From assembly GCA_016869915.1 (NCBI GenBank), contig VGDA01000085.1, forward strand, positions 1 to 10,509: a stretch of 10,509 nucleotides of DNA, written 5' to 3'. Position 1 is the stretch's first letter. The number at the start of each line of letters is the position of its first letter. Source of the DNA: Alphaproteobacteria bacterium. GTDB taxonomy: Bacteria > Pseudomonadota > Alphaproteobacteria > CACIAM-22H2. The position numbers and the translations under genes were made by a program. The notes below the pieces were generated by a model. It was not told the DNA's origin and ran no database searches. It worked only from the letters and a program-made list of their open reading frames with translations. Of the stretch, positions 6,786-10,509 are shown one piece after another.

Positions 6786-7618
6786 GACGCCCTGCCCTCG
6801 CCGAGCGCGTAGGCCTTGCGCACCTCGCCGCGCAGCTTGGCCCAGATCGCGCGGTGGATCTCGTGGAAGGCGGGCTCGGTGCGGATCTCCGCGATGTCGC
6901 GCGGGCGCGCGAGGTCGACGCGGAACTCGCCGACGATCGAGGCCGCCGGCCCCGCGGACATGACGACGACGCGGTCGGAGAGCGCGATCGCCTCCTCGAG
7001 GTCGTGGGTCACGAACATCACCGCCTTGCGGTCGCGCGCCCAGAGGTCGAGCAGCAGGTTGCCCATGATCTGGCGGGTCTGGGCGTCGAGCGGGCCGAAG
7101 GGCTCGTCCATGAGCAGGATGGCAGGGTCGCGGATCAGGATCTGCGCCAGCGCCACGCGCTTGCGCTGGCCGCCGGACAGCATGTGCGGGTAGCGCGCGG
7201 CGAAGGCCTCCAGCCCCACCCGCGCCAGCCAGCCCCGCGCGCGCTCCAACGCCTCGGCGCGCGCGACGCCCTGCGGCTCGAGCGCGACCGCGACGTTGTC
7301 GAGCGCGGTCTTCCAGGGCATCAGCGCGTCCTGCTGGAAGAGATACCCGGCGCGCGCGTTGAGCCCCTCGAGCCGCGCCCCGAAGATCTCCGTGCCGCCC
7401 GTCGAGGGGCGCAGCAGCCCCGCGGCCACGTTGAGCAGGGTCGACTTGCCGCAGCCGGTCGGCCCGACGACGGCCACGAACTCGCCCGGCGCGACCGCGA
7501 GGTCGGTGCGCGCGACCGCGTCGTAGGTGCCGCCGCCATCGACGACGAAGGAGATGGAGACGCCGCGCAGCGCGACCGCCGCGGCATCGCCTCTGGGATC
7601 GATCATGCCGCGATCCAT
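6782..7618 (-). CDS. ABC transporter ATP-binding protein, NitT/TauT (SsuB-like) type
   Basis: This 278-residue ATPase energises the importer. All catalytic motifs are intact: Walker A GPTGCGKST (52-60), Q-loop LFQQDALMPW (93-102), signature LSGGQRKRVALAQ (147-159), Walker B ILLMDEP (167-173) with Glu172, D-loop GPLDAQ (175-180), and switch histidine in VTHD (His205). The signature has KR where many relatives have QR, a common change. The C-terminal tail (FRVDLARPRDIAEIRTEP, 232-249) is typical of the NitT/TauT ATPases. ATG 7618 is chosen; ATG 7606 is an equally possible start 4 codons in, and neither has a strong ribosome site. It is first in the three-gene operon and divergent from the TRAP operon. 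Confidence 0.96.
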   Translation of the reverse strand: MDRGMIDPRGDAAAVALRGVSISFVVDGGGTYDAVARTDLAVAPGEFVAVVGPTGCGKSTLLNVAAGLLRPSTGGTEIFGARLEGLNARAGYLFQQDALMPWKTALDNVAVALEPQGVARAEALERARGWLARVGLEAFAARYPHMLSGGQRKRVALAQILIRDPAILLMDEPFGPLDAQTRQIMGNLLLDLWARDRKAVMFVTHDLEEAIALSDRVVVMSAGPAASIVGEFRVDLARPRDIAEIRTEPAFHEIHRAIWAKLRGEVRKAYALGEGRAS

Positions 7619-7810
7619 AGCACCGCCGCGCGGCCGCTGTGGAGGGGTTGCAGGACCGGGGCGCGGCGCGGGCGCCGACCCCCGGCCGGCGTCGCCGGCG
7701 CCATCGCATGCCGGGCCCTTCCTTGACCGGCCTGCGCGGCACGGCCTAGCCTGCCGCATCCCTTCCGGCCGCTTGCCGACACCCCCCCGAGAGACACAGG
7801 GAGTTCCCCC
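7619..7810. promoter_or_regulatory. Shared control region between divergent ABC and TRAP operons
   Basis: This 192-base gap separates two outward-facing transporter operons and must hold at least one promoter for each. It contains a perfect palindrome GCCGGCG-T-CGCCGGC at 7685-7699 that could be an operator or simply chance in GC-rich DNA. A run of seven C precedes the dctP ribosome site. I find no good promoter match for the leftward ABC operon. Confidence 0.5.
7723..7752 (+). promoter_or_regulatory. Predicted sigma-70-type promoter of the TRAP operon
   Basis: TTGACC (7723-7728, five of six to consensus) and TAGCCT (7747-7752, matching the key T, A and final T) are separated by 18 bases. 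The predicted start near 7759 would leave a leader of about 50 bases before the dctP ATG. The -10 is weak by E. coli rules but acceptable for a high-GC alphaproteobacterium. Confidence 0.45.
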
Positions 7811-8812
7811 ATGACGACCATCTCCCGCCGCCGCCTCGCGCGCGGCGCCGCCGCCGGCCTCGCCGTCGCCGCCATCGCCCGCCCCGCCGCCTCGCAGGCC
7901 CGCTGGAAGTGGGACCTGCCGGCCGGCTACCCGGCGACCAACTTCCACTCCGTCAACCTCATCCAGTTCGCGAAGGACGTGAAGGACGCGACGGCCGGCA
8001 AGCTCGAGATCACCGTCCATGCCGGCGCCTCGCTGTTCAAGGTGCCGGAGATCATGCGCGCGGTGCAGACGAACCAGGCGCAGATGGGCGAGCTGCTGAT
8101 GGTCGTCCTCGAGAACGAGGACGCGATGTTCGGCGCCGACAACGTCCCCTTCCTCGCCACCTCCTTCCCGCAGGCGCGGCGCCTTGCCGCCGTGCAGAAG
8201 CCGCTGGTCGAGAAGCGCCTGGGCGCGCGCGGCGTGCGCATGCTGTTCGCCGTGCCCTGGCCCGCCCAGGGCTTCTACAGCCCGAAGGCCCTGAACGCGC
8301 CGGAGGACCTGCGCGGCCTGTCCTTCCGCTCCTACGGCGCCTCGGCCGGCCGCTTCGCCGAGATGGCGGGCATGCGCGTCACCACGATCCAGGCCGCCGA
8401 GCTCGTGCAGGCGCTGGCATCGGGGCGCGTCAACTCGATGATCTCCTCGGGCGCCACGGGCTTCGATTCGAAGATCTGGGAGCACGTGAAGTTCTTCTAC
8501 GACGTACAGGCCTGGCTGCCGAAGAACATGATCATGGTGAACCAGCGCGCCTGGGCCTCGCTCGACGACGCGACGCGCGCCGCCGTGTCGCGCGCGGCCG
8601 AGGTGGCCGAGGCGCGCGGCTGGGCCGAGTCCGAGCGCCTCGCCAACTTCTACCTCGACGAGTTCCGCAAGAACGGCATGACGGTCGAGGCGCCCTCCGC
8701 GGCGCTGAAGGCCGGGTTCCAGCGCTGGGGCGAGGAACTGACCAAGGACTGGCTCGGCCGCGCCGGCGCCGACGGCCAGGCGCTCGTGGCGGCCTACAAG
8801 GCCGCCGGCTGA
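7811..8812 (+). CDS. dctP: TRAP transporter substrate-binding protein (DctP family)
   Basis: This 333-residue protein is the periplasmic receptor of a TRAP transporter, which uses ion gradients instead of ATP to import organic acids. The N-terminus MTTISRRRLARG has a Tat-type SRRRL motif, with cleavage likely after AAS-QA near residue 30. DctP hallmarks are: FAKDVKDATAGKLEITVHAG, ALNAPEDLRGLSFRSYG with Arg173 at the place of the conserved carboxylate-binding arginine, AAELVQALASGRVNSMISS, and the HVKFFYDVQAWLP segment. GGAG lies 8 bases before the ATG. The symbol is used at family level only; the ligand is probably a carboxylate but cannot be named. It is first in the operon and separated from dctQ by a strong hairpin. 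Confidence 0.95.
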   Translation: MTTISRRRLARGAAAGLAVAAIARPAASQARWKWDLPAGYPATNFHSVNLIQFAKDVKDATAGKLEITVHAGASLFKVPEIMRAVQTNQAQMGELLMVVLENEDAMFGADNVPFLATSFPQARRLAAVQKPLVEKRLGARGVRMLFAVPWPAQGFYSPKALNAPEDLRGLSFRSYGASAGRFAEMAGMRVTTIQAAELVQALASGRVNSMISSGATGFDSKIWEHVKFFYDVQAWLPKNMIMVNQRAWASLDDATRAAVSRAAEVAEARGWAESERLANFYLDEFRKNGMTVEAPSAALKAGFQRWGEELTKDWLGRAGADGQALVAAYKAAG

Positions 8813-8817
8813 GCGGT

Positions 8818-8858
8818 CGCGGGCGGCGCGTCCCCGCGCGGGGGATGCGCCGCCCGCG
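8818..8858 (+). promoter_or_regulatory. Strong 18-bp hairpin between dctP and dctQ
   Basis: Positions 8818-8829 pair perfectly with 8847-8858 (12 bp, CGCGGGCGGCGC/GCGCCGCCCGCG). A G-T pair (8830/8846) and five more pairs (8831-8835/8841-8845) continue to a 5-base loop. No T-run follows. A stem of this kind after a binding-protein gene usually acts as a barrier to 3' exonucleases or a partial terminator, giving more binding protein than membrane subunits. Confidence 0.7.
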
Positions 8859-8877
8859 CCGGCTCCGCGAGGGCGAG

Positions 8878-9393
8878 ATGCGCAAGTTCCTCGATGGCCT
8901 CTACGCGGCCAGCGCCTGGGCGGCCGGCGCGGGCATGCTCGCGATCCTCGTCGTGACGCTGCTGCAGGTCGTCGGCGGCTTCACCGACCTCCATGTCCGC
9001 GGCACCGACGCCTATGCGGGCTACGCGATGGCGGCGTCGTCCTTCCTCGCGCTGGCCAGCACGCTCAGGCGCGGCGAGCATATCCGCGTGACCCTGTTCA
9101 TCCAGCGCCTCGAGGGCGCGGCGCGGCGCCGGGTCGAGTACTGGTGCCTCGGCGTCGCCGTGCTGCTCTCCGGCTTCTTCGCCTGGTACGCCTGGGACAT
9201 GGTCTACTGGTCGTGGGAGTTCGACTCGCGCTCCGACGCGATGGACGCCTCGCCGCTCTGGATCCCGCAGAGCGCCATGGCCATCGGCGTGACGGTCCTC
9301 GCGATCGCCTTCTTCGACGAGCTCGTCCAGGTCGCGCGCGGCCGCGATCCCGCGCGCAGCGACCTCCCTGCCGACATGCAGCACACCGAGTAG
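8878..9393 (+). CDS. dctQ: TRAP transporter small permease subunit (DctQ family)
   Basis: This 171-residue small membrane subunit joins the large DctM subunit in the inner membrane. Four hydrophobic segments are visible: about residues 12-33, 46-61, 88-111 and 129-149. The motifs LRRGEHIRVTLFIQRL (63-78) and FDELVQVARGRDP (146-158) follow the DctQ pattern; the first is its conserved cytoplasmic signature. ATG 8878 with a nearby GAGGGCGAG ribosome site is chosen. The in-frame ATG at 8845 lies inside the hairpin and is less likely. The frame is open much further upstream, but that part only shadows dctP. The gene ends 17 bases before dctM. Confidence 0.93.
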   Translation: MRKFLDGLYAASAWAAGAGMLAILVVTLLQVVGGFTDLHVRGTDAYAGYAMAASSFLALASTLRRGEHIRVTLFIQRLEGAARRRVEYWCLGVAVLLSGFFAWYAWDMVYWSWEFDSRSDAMDASPLWIPQSAMAIGVTVLAIAFFDELVQVARGRDPARSDLPADMQHTE

Positions 9394-9410
9394 GACGCCA
9401 GGCCGCCGCC

Positions 9411-10509
9411 ATGCAGAACCTCGAGATCGCGGGCCTGCTCATCCTGCTGATGTTCGCCATCCTGGGCTCCGGCGTGTGGATCGGCCTCGCGCTGCTCGGC
9501 ACGGGCTGGATCGCGATGGAGCTCTTCACCAGCCGCCCGGTCGGGCCGGCGATGGTGACGACGATCTGGGGCGCCTCGTCGTCGTGGACGCTGACCGCGC
9601 TGCCGATGTTCATCTGGATGGGCGAGATCCTCTTCCGCACGCGGCTGTCGCAGGACCTCTTCCGCGGCCTCGCGCCGTGGATGCAGCGCCTGCCGGGGCG
9701 GCTGCTCCACACCAACGTCATCGGCTGCACGATCTTCGCCGCGATCTCCGGCTCGTCGGCCGCCACCTGCGCGACGATCGGCAAGATGTCGATCCCCGAG
9801 CTGCGGCGGCGCGGCTACCCGGAGGGCATGATCGTCGGCTCGCTCGCCGGGTCCGGCACGCTCGGCCTGCTGATCCCGCCCTCGCTTATCATGATCGTCT
9901 ACGGCGTGCAGACGAACACCTCGATCGCGCAGCTCTTCATCGCCGGCGTCGTCCCCGGCCTCGCGCTCGCAGGCCTGTTCATGGCCTGGGTCATCCTCTG
10001 GTCGATGGCCAACGCGGACAGGATCCCGGCCGCGGACATGCGCATGACGCTGTTCGAGAAGATCCACGCCGCGCGCTTCCTTCTGCCCTCGGTCGGACTG
10101 ATCGTGCTGGTGCTCGGCTCGATCTATGCCGGCTACGCGACCGCCACCGAGGCCGCGGCCGTCGGCGTCGCGGGCGCGCTGCTGGTCGCCACGCTGCAGG
10201 GCGACATGAGCCGCCAGGTGTTCGTGGAGAGCCTGATGGGCGCGACGCGGCTCTCCTGCATGATCGCCTTCATCCTCGCCGGCGCCGCCTTCCTCACCCT
10301 CGCGATGGGCTTCACCGGCCTGCCGCGGGCGCTCGCGGAATGGATCGACGCGCTCGACCTCGGGCCCGGGATGCTGATCCTGATCCTCACGGTGTTCTAC
10401 TCCGTGCTCGGCTGCTTCCTCGACGGCATCTCGATGGTCGTGCTGACCATGGCGGTGGTGATGCCGACGATCGAGCGCGCGGGCTTCGACCTCGTCTGGT
10501 TCGGCATCT
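9411..10509 (+). CDS. dctM: TRAP transporter large permease subunit (DctM family), C-terminus cut by window end
   Basis: The frame is open for 366 codons to the window edge; full family members have about 425-440, so roughly 60-75 residues are missing. This is the ion-coupled transport subunit of the TRAP system. Family landmarks in order are: TALPMFIWMGEIL (62-74), the pore motif AAISGSSAATCATIGKMSIP (110-129) followed by ELRRRGYP, SGTLGLLIPPSLIMIVYG (148-165), TATEAAAVGVAGAL (244-257), LAMGFTGLPRALAEWI, and LGCFLDGISMVVLT (333-346) with VWFGI at the edge. The start ATG lies 17 bases after the dctQ stop, with only a weak AGG upstream, so it may be translated by coupling to dctQ. Confidence 0.96.
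   Translation, partial: MQNLEIAGLLILLMFAILGSGVWIGLALLGTGWIAMELFTSRPVGPAMVTTIWGASSSWTLTALPMFIWMGEILFRTRLSQDLFRGLAPWMQRLPGRLLHTNVIGCTIFAAISGSSAATCATIGKMSIPELRRRGYPEGMIVGSLAGSGTLGLLIPPSLIMIVYGVQTNTSIAQLFIAGVVPGLALAGLFMAWVILWSMANADRIPAADMRMTLFEKIHAARFLLPSVGLIVLVLGSIYAGYATATEAAAVGVAGALLVATLQGDMSRQVFVESLMGATRLSCMIAFILAGAAFLTLAMGFTGLPRALAEWIDALDLGPGMLILILTVFYSVLGCFLDGISMVVLTMAVVMPTIERAGFDLVWFGI

Noticed and set aside
5691..6812. Plus-strand open frame of 373 codons, Glu/Arg/Asp-rich
   Set aside because: Antisense of the ABC permease gene; composition is that of a reverse-complement shadow and it has no recognisable motif.
7619..8485. N-terminal extension of the ABC ATPase frame to 567 codons
   Set aside because: The added part is antisense to dctP and crosses the intergenic region; a normal-length ATPase begins at 7618 or 7606.
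7909..8877. N-terminal extension of the DctQ frame to 494 codons
   Set aside because: The extension is the +2 frame of dctP and gives Arg/Gly-rich sequence; DctQ of normal size starts at 8878.

Overview
The window is very GC-rich DNA (roughly 65-75% G+C), with third codon positions almost always G or C in the real genes. The organism is most likely a high-GC proteobacterium, probably an alphaproteobacterium. The reasons are an IalB-family protein (a family mainly alphaproteobacterial), Gram-negative outer-membrane machinery (a SlaM-like beta-barrel), and TRAP plus NitT/TauT-type ABC transporters with twin-arginine signal peptides. The genus cannot be fixed from the sequence alone. Ten protein genes are supported and every gap is shorter than 200 bases. 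I see no RNA genes, CRISPR, insertion sequences or phage genes.

Left part (1-4775), envelope genes. A secreted FecR-domain protein with a long Pro/Ala/Gln linker and a YfaP/DUF2135-like C-terminal domain runs leftward off the window edge. Divergent from it, a TPR plus beta-barrel protein of the surface lipoprotein assembly modifier (SlaM) type runs rightward. It converges, 62 bases away, with an IalB-family protein that carries a lipoprotein signal. Upstream of that, on the same strand, is an unrecognised 183-residue protein whose GTG start is fixed by a perfect AGGAGG ribosome binding site. This part has more mixed codon use and some AT-richer gaps.

Middle part (4944-7618), a leftward ABC importer operon of the NitT/TauT type. 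The order is ATPase, then permease (4-base GTGA overlap), then a periplasmic binding protein with a Tat-like signal. A bulged hairpin follows the binding-protein gene.

Right part (7811-10509), a rightward TRAP transporter operon: DctP binding protein, DctQ small membrane subunit, and DctM large membrane subunit (cut by the window end). A strong 18-bp hairpin sits between dctP and dctQ, where it could stabilise the dctP transcript. The ABC and TRAP operons are divergent and share a 192-base control region with a plausible sigma-70-type promoter for the TRAP side.

The two transporters together suggest uptake of small organic anions, but neither substrate can be read from the sequence. The most interesting part is the FecR / SlaM / IalB-lipoprotein cluster, where the SlaM protein has two exported neighbours that could be its cargo or partners.
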